DNA of 36,488 nucleotides from Lachnospiraceae bacterium (GCA_017622575.1 JAGAQU010000038.1:1-36488), one strand, 5' to 3'; positions 7,903 through 20,021 are shown, counted from the first letter of the stretch. Numbers and translations are program-made. Notes: generated from the sequence alone by a model not told the origin.

Positions 7903-8643
7903 ATGACGGAGAACCAAAACAGAATTTTGAGACTGGCAATGTCCGGTATTTTGCTGGTTTCCATGTTTATTATAGCAAGGGAGGGAGCTGCTTACGTTTC
8001 TTCCGGAAGCATGCTGTCAGAACGGGCGGCGGAAGCGGAGAAGGAAAGAGAAAACAAAGAGGGACAGATCTGTGTGGTGATAGATGCGGGACATGGAGGA
8101 TCCGATCCCGGGAAAGTGGGTGTCAACAATGCATTGGAAAAAGATATCAATCTGCAGATTGCCGGAATGCTGCAAAAGTTTCTGGAGGCGGAGGACATTA
8201 AAGTGGTCATGACAAGAGAGGATGAAAATGGTCTTTACGATGAAGGGGCATCCAATAAAAAAGTCCAGGACATGAAGCGGCGTCTTGCCATTATCGAGGA
8301 AGCTGATCCAGTGCTCGTTGTGAGCATTCATCAGAACAGCTACCATGAGGAATATGTGAAAGGAGCCCAGGTCTTTTTTTATCAGACCAGTGAGAAGAGT
8401 AAAGAACTGGCAGAGCTGCTGCAGGAACAGCTCCGTTTTCTGGATATGGAAAATAATCGTCAGGCAAAAGGAAATGACAGCTATTACCTTCTGAAAAAGA
8501 CAAAGAGGACCATTGTGATCGTGGAGTGCGGCTTTCTTTCCAATAGGGCGGAGGCTGAGAAACTGGTGACGCCCTATTATCAGGAGAAACTGGCATGGAA
8601 TATTCATATGGGCGTCATGAAATATATCAATATGCATTACTAG
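7903..8643 (+). CDS. cwlD: N-acetylmuramoyl-L-alanine amidase, CwlD-like
   Basis: A 246-residue zinc amidase (Amidase_3) that removes peptide side chains from muramic acid; the CwlD type prepares muramic-delta-lactam in the spore cortex. A single N-terminal membrane segment (about residues 12-32) anchors it outside the membrane. Zinc ligands are His64 (DAGHGG), Glu79 (NALEKDINL) and His143 (SIHQNS), with catalytic Glu208 in VECGFLSN. Length is close to B. subtilis CwlD (237 residues), supporting that subgroup over larger autolysins, although the symbol is an inference. The ribosome binding site (GGTGGAATGA) is weak. It follows a terminator and may run into the Sua5 gene 53 nt downstream. Confidence 0.82.
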   Translation: MTENQNRILRLAMSGILLVSMFIIAREGAAYVSSGSMLSERAAEAEKERENKEGQICVVIDAGHGGSDPGKVGVNNALEKDINLQIAGMLQKFLEAEDIKVVMTREDENGLYDEGASNKKVQDMKRRLAIIEEADPVLVVSIHQNSYHEEYVKGAQVFFYQTSEKSKELAELLQEQLRFLDMENNRQAKGNDSYYLLKKTKRTIVIVECGFLSNRAEAEKLVTPYYQEKLAWNIHMGVMKYINMHY

Positions 8644-8696
8644 TCAAACAGAAAAAAATGTGATAGAGTATACTTGGTAATAAAGAAGGAAAATAT

Positions 8697-9764
8697 ATGA
8701 ATACCAAAATCCTGAAAATTGACGAAAATAACATAGATACAGAGGCCATCAGAGAGGCCGGTGAAATTTTGAAAAAAGGTGGTCTGGTAGCCTTTCCCAC
8801 GGAAACGGTTTATGGACTTGGGGGAGATGCCCTGAATGAGAATTCTTCCGCTAAGATATACGCGGCAAAGGGGCGCCCCTCGGACAATCCGCTGATCGTG
8901 CATATTTCCAACATGGGTGCATTGCCTAAAATCGTAAGGGAGATACCGAGGGAAGCTTATCTGTTGGCCGAAAAGTATTGGCCGGGACCGCTTACCATGA
9001 TCTTTAACAAGTCAGATGTGGTTCCTTATGCCACTACCGGAGGACTTGATACGGTGGCGGTGAGAATGCCCTCCAATAGGACGGCAAGAGCACTGATTGA
9101 TGCTGCAGGAGGTTATGTGGCAGCGCCCAGTGCAAATCGTTCCGGCAGGCCAAGCCCTACTGTGGCAAAATATGTGATCGAGGATCTGAACGGACAGATA
9201 GAGATGATTATTGACGGCGGTGAAGTCAATATCGGTCTTGAATCTACGATTATCGATCTTTCGGAAAGCAGACCCACGATTCTGCGCCCCGGCTATATCA
9301 CGGAGGAAATGCTGGAGGAAGCTATTGGTCAGGTGGATGTTGACAAAACAATCATTGACAATCATTCCGGACAGGCTCCCAAAGCACCGGGGATGAAGTA
9401 CAGGCACTATGCTCCGAAGGGAAATCTGACCATTGTGGAAGGTGAGCCTTCGGCGGTGGTGGAATACATTAACGATCAAGTGGAAACGCTTCAGAAAGAA
9501 GGAATCAAAACCGGTGTGATTGCCACAGACGAAACTGCTGCAAAATACCTGGGCGGAGATGTGAAGAGCGCCGGCAAGCGGCAGAACGAAGAGGAAATTG
9601 CCAGACATCTTTTCAGAATTCTTCGGGAATTTGATGATGATGAGGTACAGGTCATGTTTGCGGAGTCTTTTCCCCATGAGGGAATCGGACAGGCTATTAT
9701 GAACAGGCTTTTGAAGGCAGCAGGACATCAGGTGGTGCGTGTTACTTCACCTGATAAAAAATAG
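8697..9764 (+). CDS. L-threonylcarbamoyladenylate synthase, Sua5 type
   Basis: Makes threonylcarbamoyl-AMP from threonine, bicarbonate and ATP, the first step of t6A37 tRNA modification in the cytoplasm. The N-terminal YrdC domain (about residues 12-205) shows GGLVAFPTETVYGLG, the KGRPSDNPL motif and PSANRSG. A linker with PGMKYRHYAPKG leads to a C-terminal Sua5 domain (about 240-352). At 355 residues it is the long two-domain Sua5/YwlC form rather than the short TsaC. ATG 8697 follows GAAGGAAA. rpiB starts 24 nt downstream and upp follows, suggesting one operon. Confidence 0.94.
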   Translation: MNTKILKIDENNIDTEAIREAGEILKKGGLVAFPTETVYGLGGDALNENSSAKIYAAKGRPSDNPLIVHISNMGALPKIVREIPREAYLLAEKYWPGPLTMIFNKSDVVPYATTGGLDTVAVRMPSNRTARALIDAAGGYVAAPSANRSGRPSPTVAKYVIEDLNGQIEMIIDGGEVNIGLESTIIDLSESRPTILRPGYITEEMLEEAIGQVDVDKTIIDNHSGQAPKAPGMKYRHYAPKGNLTIVEGEPSAVVEYINDQVETLQKEGIKTGVIATDETAAKYLGGDVKSAGKRQNEEEIARHLFRILREFDDDEVQVMFAESFPHEGIGQAIMNRLLKAAGHQVVRVTSPDKK

Positions 9765-9788
9765 AGATCATATAAGGAGGAAAGTGTG

Positions 9789-10217
9789 ATGATAGCACTT
9801 GGAAGTGACCATGGCGGATACGATCTGAAGTTGCAGGTCATGGAGCATTTAAAGGAAAGAGGCTTGGAAGTGAAGGATTTTGGGTGCTTTGACAAGAGCT
9901 CCTGTGATTATCCGGATTTCGGAAGAGCGGCTGCTGAGGCAGTTGCGGATGGTACCTGTGACAGAGGAATTGTTGTCTGCACGACCGGAATCGGCATTTC
10001 CATTGCAGCAAACAAAGTGAAAGGCGTTCGCTGTGCTCTTTGCACGGATCCTTATCTGGCCAAAATGACAAGACTTCACAATGATGCCAATATGCTGGCG
10101 CTTGGTGGTGGCATCACAGGGAAAAATCTGGCTTTGGAAATTGTGGATACTTTTTTGGATACGGAATTTTCACAGGGAGAAAATCATATCAGAAGAATTT
10201 CAAAGATAGAAAAATAA
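9789..10217 (+). CDS. rpiB: Ribose 5-phosphate isomerase B
   Basis: Interconverts ribose 5-phosphate and ribulose 5-phosphate in the pentose phosphate pathway. The 142-residue protein opens [14 protein letters not shown], holds the catalytic Cys in [15 protein letters not shown] and the RHNDANML-like segment [18 protein letters not shown] 9789 lies 8 nt after AAGGAGG (9774-9780); a GTG one codon earlier is possible. It sits between the Sua5 gene and upp in a tight plus-strand cluster. Confidence 0.94.
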   Translation: MIALGSDHGGYDLKLQVMEHLKERGLEVKDFGCFDKSSCDYPDFGRAAAEAVADGTCDRGIVVCTTGIGISIAANKVKGVRCALCTDPYLAKMTRLHNDANMLALGGGITGKNLALEIVDTFLDTEFSQGENHIRRISKIEK

Positions 10218-10236
10218 AAATACGGAGGTAGAAAAA

Positions 10237-10866
10237 ATGGCAAGAACAGTTATTATGGATCATCCGCTGATCCAGCACAAAATCGGTTATATCAGAAGGA
10301 CTGACACGGGAACAAAGGATTTCCGGAAAACGGTAAGCGAGATCGCCATGCTGATCTGTTATGAAGCGACAAGAGATCTGCAGCTTTCGGAGATAAAAAT
10401 CCAGACTCCTATCTGTGAGACTACAGTGAAAGAGCTAAAGGGAAAGAAGATGGCAGTAGTACCTATTCTCCGTGCAGGACTGGGTATGGTGGACGGTATG
10501 CTTACTCTTATCCCTGCCGCAAAGGTGGGACACATTGGTCTTTACCGTGACCCCGAAACCTTAAAACCTGTGGAGTATTATTGTAAATTACCTGCAGACT
10601 GTGCAGAGAGAGAAATTTTCGTGGTAGATCCCATGCTGGCTACCGGTGGTTCCTCCGTGGCAGCGATTCAGATGCTGAAGGAGAAGGGATGTAAGAACAT
10701 TCATTTTATGTGTATCATTGCTGCGCCTGAGGGAGTAAAGGCAATGCAGGAGGCGCATCCGGATGTGGATATTTATATCGGTGCATTAGATGAGAAACTG
10801 AATGATCACGGTTATATTGTGCCGGGACTCGGAGATGCCGGGGACAGGATCTTTGGTACCAAGTAA
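10237..10866 (+). CDS. upp: Uracil phosphoribosyltransferase
   Basis: Salvages uracil by joining it to PRPP to form UMP. The 209-residue length is standard. The PRPP-binding loop [12 protein letters not shown] is at about residues 129-140, and the C-terminal uracil-binding [16 protein letters not shown] is intact. GGAGGT lies 7 nt upstream of the ATG. It is the third gene of the Sua5-rpiB-upp cluster, 19 nt after rpiB, and is followed immediately by the coiled-coil hydrolase gene. Confidence 0.97.
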   Translation: MARTVIMDHPLIQHKIGYIRRTDTGTKDFRKTVSEIAMLICYEATRDLQLSEIKIQTPICETTVKELKGKKMAVVPILRAGLGMVDGMLTLIPAAKVGHIGLYRDPETLKPVEYYCKLPADCAEREIFVVDPMLATGGSSVAAIQMLKEKGCKNIHFMCIIAAPEGVKAMQEAHPDVDIYIGALDEKLNDHGYIVPGLGDAGDRIFGTK

Positions 10867-10893
10867 TTGAAGACAGATAAGGCGGTGAGACGT

Positions 10894-12057
10894 TTGAAGC
10901 GAGCAGGAAAACAGTGGATTGCCGTACTTACGGCGGTTGCCTTGCTTGCATGCGCCGTTCCCACAACTGTTTATGCGGATATAAAAGATACGGAAGAAAA
11001 GCTGAATCAGGCGAAAGAGGAAAAAGAGAAAACGGAAGAGGCCATTGACTCTACAAAGGATGAATTGAACGACCTTCAAAATACGACAGAAGGGCTCAAG
11101 GGTCAATTGAACAGCCTGAACAATGATCTTACCGAGGTCAGCAACAATCTGGCAGATCTGGAACAGAAAATTGAGGATAAGGAAGCCGAAATTGAACAGA
11201 CCGGTAAGGAGCTTGAAGAAGCAAAGCAGGTGGAAGAAGAACAGTATGAGGCGATGAAAAAGCGGATACAGTTCATGTATGAAAAACGTGATTATGTTCT
11301 GCTTGAAATGTTTTTTGGCTCGGCCAATTTTTCGGATCTTTTGAACCGCAATGACTATATTGAACAGTTGTCTGCCTATGACAGAAAGCAGCTTACGGAA
11401 TATCAGGAGACCAGAGCTTCCATTGAAGATAAGGAAGCAAGACTGGAATCGGAAAAGAAAGATCTGGATGACTTGAAGACCAAGGTGGAGGCAGAACAGA
11501 GCCGTGTAGCGGGACTGGTAAGCCAGACCTCCGGGCAGATCTCCGACTATCAGCATCAGATTTCGGAGACGGAGCAGGAGATGCTGGCCTACGAAAAGCA
11601 GCTGGAGGAGCAAAACAACAATATTGCACAGCTCCAGAAGCAGCTGGAGGAAGAGAGAAGGCTGTCCCAGCTGGCTGCGCAGTCCACATGGAGAGATATC
11701 TCCGAAATCACTTTTGCGGACGGGGACAGATATCTTCTTGCCAATCTGATTTACTGCGAGGCGGGCAACCAGCCTTATTCCGGGCAGGTAGCAGTGGGAG
11801 CTGTTGTCATCAACCGCGTGAAGAGTGCCGTGTTCCCAGATACGGTGGTCGGAGTCATTTATCAGAACAAGCAGTTTTCTCCGGTGGCAAGCGGACGTCT
11901 TGCACTTGCGCTGGCAGAAAATCATGCAACACAGGCCTGCTATAAAGCGGCGGATGAAGCGATGGCGGGAGCAACCACCGTAGGCGATTGCCTGTTCTTC
12001 AGAACGCCCATAGAAGGACTTACGGGAATTCAGATCGGGGGACATATCTTTTATTAA
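10894..12057 (+). CDS. Secreted coiled-coil protein with C-terminal SleB-type cell wall hydrolase
   Basis: Exported murein hydrolase, 387 residues from TTG 10894, chosen because AAGGCGGTG (10879-10887) precedes it by 6 nt; TTG 10867 or GTG 10885 would add a short N-terminus. A signal peptide ends near VPTTVYA (residues 22-28). Residues about 30-265 are a long Glu/Lys/Gln-rich coiled coil like that of CwlO/PcsB proteins. The C-terminal SleB (Hydrolase_2) domain, about 277-387, has the catalytic Glu289 in IYCEAGNQP, AVGAVVINRV and the closing GGHIFY. SleB domains act as lytic transglycosylases on spore cortex; here the usual PG-binding domain is replaced by a coiled coil, suggesting control by a membrane partner (inference). 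A bidirectional terminator follows. Confidence 0.88.
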   Translation: MKRAGKQWIAVLTAVALLACAVPTTVYADIKDTEEKLNQAKEEKEKTEEAIDSTKDELNDLQNTTEGLKGQLNSLNNDLTEVSNNLADLEQKIEDKEAEIEQTGKELEEAKQVEEEQYEAMKKRIQFMYEKRDYVLLEMFFGSANFSDLLNRNDYIEQLSAYDRKQLTEYQETRASIEDKEARLESEKKDLDDLKTKVEAEQSRVAGLVSQTSGQISDYQHQISETEQEMLAYEKQLEEQNNNIAQLQKQLEEERRLSQLAAQSTWRDISEITFADGDRYLLANLIYCEAGNQPYSGQVAVGAVVINRVKSAVFPDTVVGVIYQNKQFSPVASGRLALALAENHATQACYKAADEAMAGATTVGDCLFFRTPIEGLTGIQIGGHIFY

Positions 12058-12063
12058 AATGAA

Positions 12064-12099
12064 AAAAATCCTGCTTCTTATTTCGGAAGCAGGATTTTT
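12064..12099. terminator. Bidirectional terminator between the SleB-type and DUF402 genes
   Basis: Perfect 14-bp stem (12064-12077 / 12086-12099) with an 8-nt loop, T-rich on either strand, between two convergent genes. Confidence 0.9.
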
Positions 12100-12112
12100 G
12101 TTTGCAATACGA

Positions 12113-12595
12113 TTATTGAACGGCATATTTTTCAATGTGGGAGGTCAGTTCGGAAAAACCTCCGGAATATATAAGCTTCAATAGTCTGTCGAGTCTGTTC
12201 AGACAGGATTTCAAGGTGTCCAAGGTGATGGCACGGGACTCCAAGGCAGTCACCAGCTCATCGAGATCAACAACCTTCACAAAGCCGTCAGGATAAATGA
12301 TCACATCGGCCAGAAGATCCGTCACCATCAGTCTGTTGTCCGTAGGCGAGTAATCATAGCTCACGATATCACAGTACCAGTAAAGAAGGCGTCCGTCTTC
12401 ATAATAGAACTTGCTTACCTTAAACCCTTCCTTGAGGAAATAACAGGAAAAACCGTGATGGAGATCCTTTTTGGGACGGATCGCATTCCAGGAAGTAACA
12501 ATGCGTTCTTCATTGCACTCCAAAATCAGGTCATCCTTAAGAGGAATACATTCGTCAGGAATCAGTCGTCTGCGGTACAGGACAGGATTTGTCAT
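12113..12595 (-). CDS. DUF402 family protein (possible nucleotide phosphatase)
   Basis: A 160-residue cytoplasmic protein of the DUF402/FomD-like beta-barrel family; characterised members hydrolyse nucleoside di- and triphosphates or related esters. Visible family features are YYEDGRLLYWYCDIVSYDY, LMVTDLLADVIIYPDG and FVKVVDLDEL, which carry the acidic metal-binding residues. A basic helical tail (about 125-160) follows. AGGAGG lies just upstream of ATG 12595. It is convergent with the SleB-type gene and divergent from the atp operon, in its own unit. The substrate cannot be assigned from sequence. Confidence 0.75.
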   Translation of the reverse strand: MTNPVLYRRRLIPDECIPLKDDLILECNEERIVTSWNAIRPKKDLHHGFSCYFLKEGFKVSKFYYEDGRLLYWYCDIVSYDYSPTDNRLMVTDLLADVIIYPDGFVKVVDLDELVTALESRAITLDTLKSCLNRLDRLLKLIYSGGFSELTSHIEKYAVQ

Positions 12596-12705
12596 AATGC
12601 CTCCTTTTGGTTTATGAAAATATCACATAAATTTTATATAATCTTTATGGACAAACTGTTTTTCAAAATACTACACTTATATGACTGGAAAGTCAACTTT
12701 TTTCC

Positions 12706-12734
12706 TAGACATAAATGCAAAAAATGGGTATAAT
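12706..12734 (+). promoter_or_regulatory. Promoter of the atp operon
   Basis: TAGACA (12706-12711) and TATAAT (12729-12734) are separated by 17 bp, eleven of twelve consensus bases. The predicted start near 12741 lies about 55 nt before atpZ. Confidence 0.78.
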
Positions 12735-12795
12735 CTATAAGAGTATGTGTAAAGGCGTTTTCAAGCTATGATGAGTACCTTTGAGAGGGAGAGGA

Positions 12796-13125
12796 ATGCA
12801 TAAATTCAATCGAAATGTATATCAGTCTTTGACCATGATCGGACAGTTCGGTATCAATATGCTGGTTCCTGTCCTTATCTGTTCTTTTCTGGGTATATTC
12901 TTAGATAAGAAACTTGGAACTTCCTATCTCGTTATTATCCTGTTTTTTGTGGGGGCCGCGGCGGGTTTTTGGAATATTTACCGCTTTTCAAAAAACATAT
13001 TCGGAAAGCAGAGCAGCGACTCGGCATATCTCCATAAAGGAAGGCATACTTCCGAAGAGAAGAAAAAAGGCAGGGAGGCAGAGCATGAAAACACGCATTC
13101 TGAAGATGAACAGAACCTTATTTGA
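12796..13125 (+). CDS. atpZ: AtpZ/AtpI-like small membrane protein of the ATP synthase operon
   Basis: A 109-residue protein with two membrane helices (about residues 15-37 and 43-66), FLDKKLGTSYL between them, and a hydrophilic, charged tail. This matches the AtpZ-type putative F0F1 subunit (ATPase_gene1 family), thought to help Mg2+ handling or ring assembly. ATG 12796 is supported by GAGGG (12785-12789) 6 nt upstream; the in-frame TTG 12781 overlaps that site. First gene of the operon; its tail overlaps the next gene by 41 nt. Confidence 0.82.
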   Translation: MHKFNRNVYQSLTMIGQFGINMLVPVLICSFLGIFLDKKLGTSYLVIILFFVGAAAGFWNIYRFSKNIFGKQSSDSAYLHKGRHTSEEKKKGREAEHENTHSEDEQNLI

Positions 13126-13540
13126 GCTGGAAACGGGAATCCTGATCTTCGGCATTTTGTGCCAGCTCTGTTTATTGCCCTTTGCAAAAAGAGGAGAGTA
13201 CAGTGCAGGGCTGTGGATTGGAATCCTGACTGCCGCATTTGCTGCTTTTCATATGTGGAGAGGACTCGACAGAGGTCTTGATCTGGGAGAGAAGGGAGCC
13301 GTAAGTTACTTAAGCAGACAGAATATCATCAGATATCTGATCATCGTTCTGGTGCTGATTCTGACAGCGGTTTCCGGAGTGGCAAATCCCCTTACCGTTT
13401 TTCTCGGCATCATGGGACTTAAGATATCAGCGTATATGCAGCCTTTTACCAAAAAGATAAGTAAATTGCTTTACGGAGAAGAAATTCTCCCTGAAATTAT
13501 AGTAGAAGAACCTGCAGATGAGCAGGAGGCAAGGAGGTGA
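13085..13540 (+). CDS. atpI: ATP synthase subunit I (AtpI-like)
   Basis: A 151-residue protein with about four hydrophobic segments (roughly residues 14-32, 39-56, 81-98, 100-115), in the position and of the kind expected for the ATP synthase I chain, a c-ring assembly factor. Start ATG 13085 follows AGGGAGG (13072-13078) by 6 nt and lies inside the end of atpZ, suggesting translational coupling. The TGA stop lies in the ribosome binding site of atpB, another coupling point. The sequence is poorly conserved, so the call leans on context. Confidence 0.72.
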   Translation: MKTRILKMNRTLFELETGILIFGILCQLCLLPFAKRGEYSAGLWIGILTAAFAAFHMWRGLDRGLDLGEKGAVSYLSRQNIIRYLIIVLVLILTAVSGVANPLTVFLGIMGLKISAYMQPFTKKISKLLYGEEILPEIIVEEPADEQEARR

Positions 13541-13544
13541 AAAT

Positions 13545-14270
13545 ATGGGGCAGGGAATCTTGTTATCGGAAGGCACATCTGTGGACTTTATGATACACGG
13601 GGTTTTCTCTTATGAATTGTTTGGACAGACCGTATGGATCACAACAACCCATGTCTGTGTTTTAATCGTCATGCTGATCATTATGGCATTCTGCCTGTTT
13701 GCCAACAGAGCAATCAGACATGCAACGGAAGTTCCGGGCGCATTCCAGAATGTGGTGGAACTGATCGTGGAAATGCTGGATGGCATGATCGGCGGCGTTA
13801 TGGGTAAATATGCCGTTAATTTCCGCAATTATATCGGTACGATCTTTATCTTTATCCTGACCAGTAACATATCGGGTCTTCTCGGGCTTCGCCCACCCAC
13901 AGCCGATTACGGTGTGACATTTGCACTCGGCATTATTACTTTTGTGCTGATTCACTTTAATAAGTTTAAGCATCAGAAGGTATCGGGTGTGCTTAAGGGA
14001 TTGTGTGAGCCGTGGCCGATCTGGGCGCCGATCAATATTATCAGCGATCTGGCCGTACCAATCTCATTGTCCTTGCGTCTGTTTGCCAATATTTTATCGG
14101 GAACAGCCATCATGGCACTGATCTATGCACTCCTTAATAAGTTTGCCGTTATCTGGCCCGCAGCACTGCATGTGTACTTTGACTTGTTCTCAGGAGCAAT
14201 TCAAACCTATGTATTCTGTATGCTGACCATGACGTATATTACGGATGCATGTACCACAGAAGAAAATTAA
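13545..14270 (+). CDS. atpB: ATP synthase F0 subunit a
   Basis: Membrane half-channel subunit of F0, 241 residues. The essential Arg is seen in the conserved helix SLSLRLFANILSGT, preceded by NIISDLAVPI. Start ATG 13545 follows AAGGAGGTGA (13531-13540) closely; an in-frame ATG nine codons upstream overlaps atpI and has no such site. Five to six membrane helices are visible. Part of the atp operon. Confidence 0.96.
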   Translation: MGQGILLSEGTSVDFMIHGVFSYELFGQTVWITTTHVCVLIVMLIIMAFCLFANRAIRHATEVPGAFQNVVELIVEMLDGMIGGVMGKYAVNFRNYIGTIFIFILTSNISGLLGLRPPTADYGVTFALGIITFVLIHFNKFKHQKVSGVLKGLCEPWPIWAPINIISDLAVPISLSLRLFANILSGTAIMALIYALLNKFAVIWPAALHVYFDLFSGAIQTYVFCMLTMTYITDACTTEEN

Positions 14271-14279
14271 AATGAATAA

Positions 14280-14564
<285 letters not shown>

Positions 14565-14567
14565 AAA

Positions 14568-14608
14568 CCGGAAAAATTTTCCGGAGAAGAATGCCGAAGG
14601 CATTCTTC
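14568..14608 (+). other. Tandem hairpins between atpE and atpF
   Basis: CCGGAAAA/TTTTCCGG (14568-14584, near palindrome) is followed at once by a 10-bp stem with loop GAA (14586-14595 / 14599-14608). Neither has a T run, so they are more likely RNA-stability or processing structures than terminators, and would help keep extra atpE mRNA for the multicopy c subunit (inference). Confidence 0.6.
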
Positions 14609-14644
14609 CGGGCAGATAAAAAATAACAGAAAGGAGGCTGACGG

Positions 14645-15163
14645 ATGGAACCGAGAATATTTGACCTGGATCTGCAGTTGATTGCAGACGCGGGTCTGAT
14701 GATGATTTCAATCTTCGTTTTGTTCTTATTTGCATCCTACTTCCTTTTTAATCCTGCAAGGGAATTTCTGAAAAAAAGGCAGGAGAAGATTAAGGGAGAG
14801 CTGGACAGCGCCGCTCAGGATATGGAGGATGCTGCCGCTCTGAAAACGGAGTATGAAGACAAACTGAAGAACATCGAGAAGGAAGCGGACGAAATCTTAA
14901 GCGATGCAAGAAAACGGGCGCTTGCAAATGAAAACAAGATCGTGGCAGACGCCAAGGAAGAAGCGGCAAGGATCATAGAGAGAGCCAGAGTGGAAGCCGA
15001 GCTTGAAAAGAAGAAGGCTGCAGACGATGTGAAACGCGAGATGGTGGTCATTGCATCCATGATGGCAGGAAAAATTGTGAAGGCTTCCATTGATACGAAT
15101 GTACAGGAAAGTCTTGTAAACGAAACATTGAAAGAAATAGGTGAGAGCACATGGCTAAGCTAG
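14645..15163 (+). CDS. atpF: ATP synthase F0 subunit b
   Basis: Peripheral-stalk subunit, 172 residues. One N-terminal membrane helix (about residues 14-36), then a long charged coiled coil (about 40-150) rich in Ala, Glu and Lys as usual for b. AAAGGAGG lies 6-13 nt before the ATG. The 3' end overlaps atpH by 13 nt, indicating translational coupling. Confidence 0.95.
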   Translation: MEPRIFDLDLQLIADAGLMMISIFVLFLFASYFLFNPAREFLKKRQEKIKGELDSAAQDMEDAAALKTEYEDKLKNIEKEADEILSDARKRALANENKIVADAKEEAARIIERARVEAELEKKKAADDVKREMVVIASMMAGKIVKASIDTNVQESLVNETLKEIGESTWLS

Positions 15164-15702
15164 TTTCAAAAACGTATGGAGAAGCTTTGTTTGAACTGGC
15201 GGTGGAGGAAGGCAGAGAAGATGCATTCCTTACAGAGATTGTGGCTCTTAGGGAAGTGCTTAAGGAAAATCCGGACTTTAACAAGCTGATGAATCATCCC
15301 AAGATTCTGAAGGAAGAAAAGCTGAAGGTTCTGGATGATGTCTTTGAAGGAAGAATTTCCAAAGAGCTTTCCGGCTTTTTACACCTTGTTGTCAGTAAGG
15401 ACAGATATGATGAGATCGATGCGATCCTCGACTATTTTATTGATGAAGTAAAAAAGCTGAAAGGCATCGGTATTGCCTATGTGACGACAGCGATTCCGCT
15501 GAGTTTGGCAAAGCAGAAAGAAATAGAAGAAAAGCTTCTTGCCACCACATCCTTTAAGCAGATGGAAATGCATTTTATGGTGGATGAAGAATTGATCGGC
15601 GGCATGGTGATCCGCATCGGAGACAGAGTGGTTGACAGCAGTATCAAGACCAAGCTGTTTGAAATGCGAAGAACCCTGCTGAAAACCAAAATCGAGCAGT
15701 AA
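15151..15702 (+). CDS. atpH: ATP synthase F1 subunit delta
   Basis: A 183-residue soluble subunit linking the peripheral stalk to the F1 head. It starts MAKLVSKTYGEALFELA, a standard delta opening with a helical N-terminal domain, and ends with the conserved ELIGGMVIRIGDRVVDSSIKTKL. The start lies inside atpF. 32 nt separate it from atpA. Confidence 0.95.
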   Translation: MAKLVSKTYGEALFELAVEEGREDAFLTEIVALREVLKENPDFNKLMNHPKILKEEKLKVLDDVFEGRISKELSGFLHLVVSKDRYDEIDAILDYFIDEVKKLKGIGIAYVTTAIPLSLAKQKEIEEKLLATTSFKQMEMHFMVDEELIGGMVIRIGDRVVDSSIKTKLFEMRRTLLKTKIEQ

Positions 15703-15707
15703 AATAA

Positions 15708-17249
<1,542 letters not shown>

Positions 17250-17268
17250 AAAGAAAAGGTGATTAGTT

Positions 17269-18147
17269 ATGGCCTCAATGAGAGACATAAAAAGGCGCAA
17301 GAGCAGTATTCAAAGCACCCAGCAGATTACCAAAGCCATGAAGCTTGTTTCTACCGTTAAGCTGCAGAGAGCAAAGCAGAATGCAGAAAAATCCAATGAT
17401 TATTTCCGCTGTATGTACAGCACGGTACAATCGATCCTGGCCCGCACAAAGAATCTGGATCACAGATTCCTTAAGGCCGGAGAGGGCGGAAAGAAGGCAG
17501 TCATCGTGATCACCTCCAACAGAGGTCTGGCAGGTGGTTATAACTCCAACGTGATCAAGCTGATCACACATGGAGAGCTTAAGGATCAGGATTTGTGCAT
17601 TTATGCCATTGGTAAAAAGGGAAAAGATGCTTTGCAAAAGAGTTATGAGATCAGGGCAGATTATTCCGATGTGATCGAGGAACCTGTTTATGCAGATGCC
17701 ATGGCAATCAGCAAGGAGGTTCTCGAAGGGTTTGCAAAAGGAGAGATCAGTGAGATCTATCTGGCTTATACCGGGTTTAAGAATACAGTGGTGCACGTTC
17801 CCACTTTACTGAAGCTTCTTCCCGTGGAGGTGAACGGAAGTGTTCCCGAAGGCGGTGAGGGCTCCGGGGAGGAGACTCCCATGGACAAGGCACTGATGAA
17901 TTTTGAACCGGAGGACGAAGAAGCTTTAAATCTGTTGATCCCCAAATATATTACCAGCCTGATCTATGGCGGTATGGTGGAGTCTGTAGCCAGTGAAAAC
18001 GGTGCGAGAATGCAGGCCATGGATTCCGCGACCAGCAATGCGGAGGACATGATTAACGGATTGACGCTCCTCTACAACAGAGCGCGTCAGGGTTCCATCA
18101 CACAGGAATTGACAGAAATTATCGCGGGAGCAAACGCGATCTCTTAA
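17269..18147 (+). CDS. atpG: ATP synthase F1 subunit gamma
   Basis: Central rotor shaft, 292 residues. Typical ends: RDIKRRKSSIQSTQQITKAM at the N-terminus and ASENGARMQAMDSATSNAED with TQELTEIIAGANAI at the C-terminus, the two coiled-coil strands. The middle has an acidic, glycine-rich insertion (about residues 190-215, EGGEGSGEE). AAAAGGTG precedes ATG 17269. Confidence 0.97.
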   Translation: MASMRDIKRRKSSIQSTQQITKAMKLVSTVKLQRAKQNAEKSNDYFRCMYSTVQSILARTKNLDHRFLKAGEGGKKAVIVITSNRGLAGGYNSNVIKLITHGELKDQDLCIYAIGKKGKDALQKSYEIRADYSDVIEEPVYADAMAISKEVLEGFAKGEISEIYLAYTGFKNTVVHVPTLLKLLPVEVNGSVPEGGEGSGEETPMDKALMNFEPEDEEALNLLIPKYITSLIYGGMVESVASENGARMQAMDSATSNAEDMINGLTLLYNRARQGSITQELTEIIAGANAIS

Positions 18148-19605
<1,458 letters not shown>

Positions 19606-19616
19606 GGAGGGTACAG

Positions 19617-20021
19617 ATGGCAGATCAGAATTTATTTACACTTAAAATAGTCACTCCCGACCGTGTTTTCTACCAGGGTGAGGTTTCCATGGTGGAATTC
19701 AATACCACGGAAGGTGAGATCGGTGTCTTAAAAGGACATGTTCCGACTACGGTGATCATAAGTCCCGGTATTCTCACCATTACCGAGGCAGAGGAGACAA
19801 AGGAGGCTGCTCTCCATGCGGGATTTGCAGAGATCCTGCAAAATGAGGTGGTGATCCTTGCAGAGATCATAGAATGGCCGGAGGAAATCGATGAGGAGCG
19901 TGCCAAACATGCCAGGGAAAGAGCGGAGGAGAGACTTCGCACCAAAACTCCTGAGACAGATATTCTGCGTGCAGAGACGGCACTGCAGAGAGCAATGGCG
20001 CGTATTCATGTTATTAAATAG
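19617..20021 (+). CDS. atpC: ATP synthase F1 subunit epsilon
   Basis: A 134-residue regulatory subunit of the rotor. N-terminal beta-sandwich (FTLKIVTPDRVFYQGEV ... GEIGVLKGHVP) and a C-terminal helical hairpin (about 88-132) that can inhibit ATP hydrolysis. AGGGAGGGT precedes the ATG. Last gene of the synthase set; an imperfect hairpin follows. Confidence 0.96.
   Translation: MADQNLFTLKIVTPDRVFYQGEVSMVEFNTTEGEIGVLKGHVPTTVIISPGILTITEAEETKEAALHAGFAEILQNEVVILAEIIEWPEEIDEERAKHARERAEERLRTKTPETDILRAETALQRAMARIHVIK

Noticed and set aside
10786..12135. A 449-codon reading frame on the minus strand opposite upp and the coiled-coil hydrolase gene
   Set aside because: It is the mirror of a Glu/Lys/Gln-rich coiled-coil gene, whose codons give few stops on the other strand. 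It lacks a ribosome binding site and any recognisable domain, and crosses a terminator.
12781..12795. TTG start for atpZ
   Set aside because: It would place the start on top of the ribosome binding site of ATG 12796.
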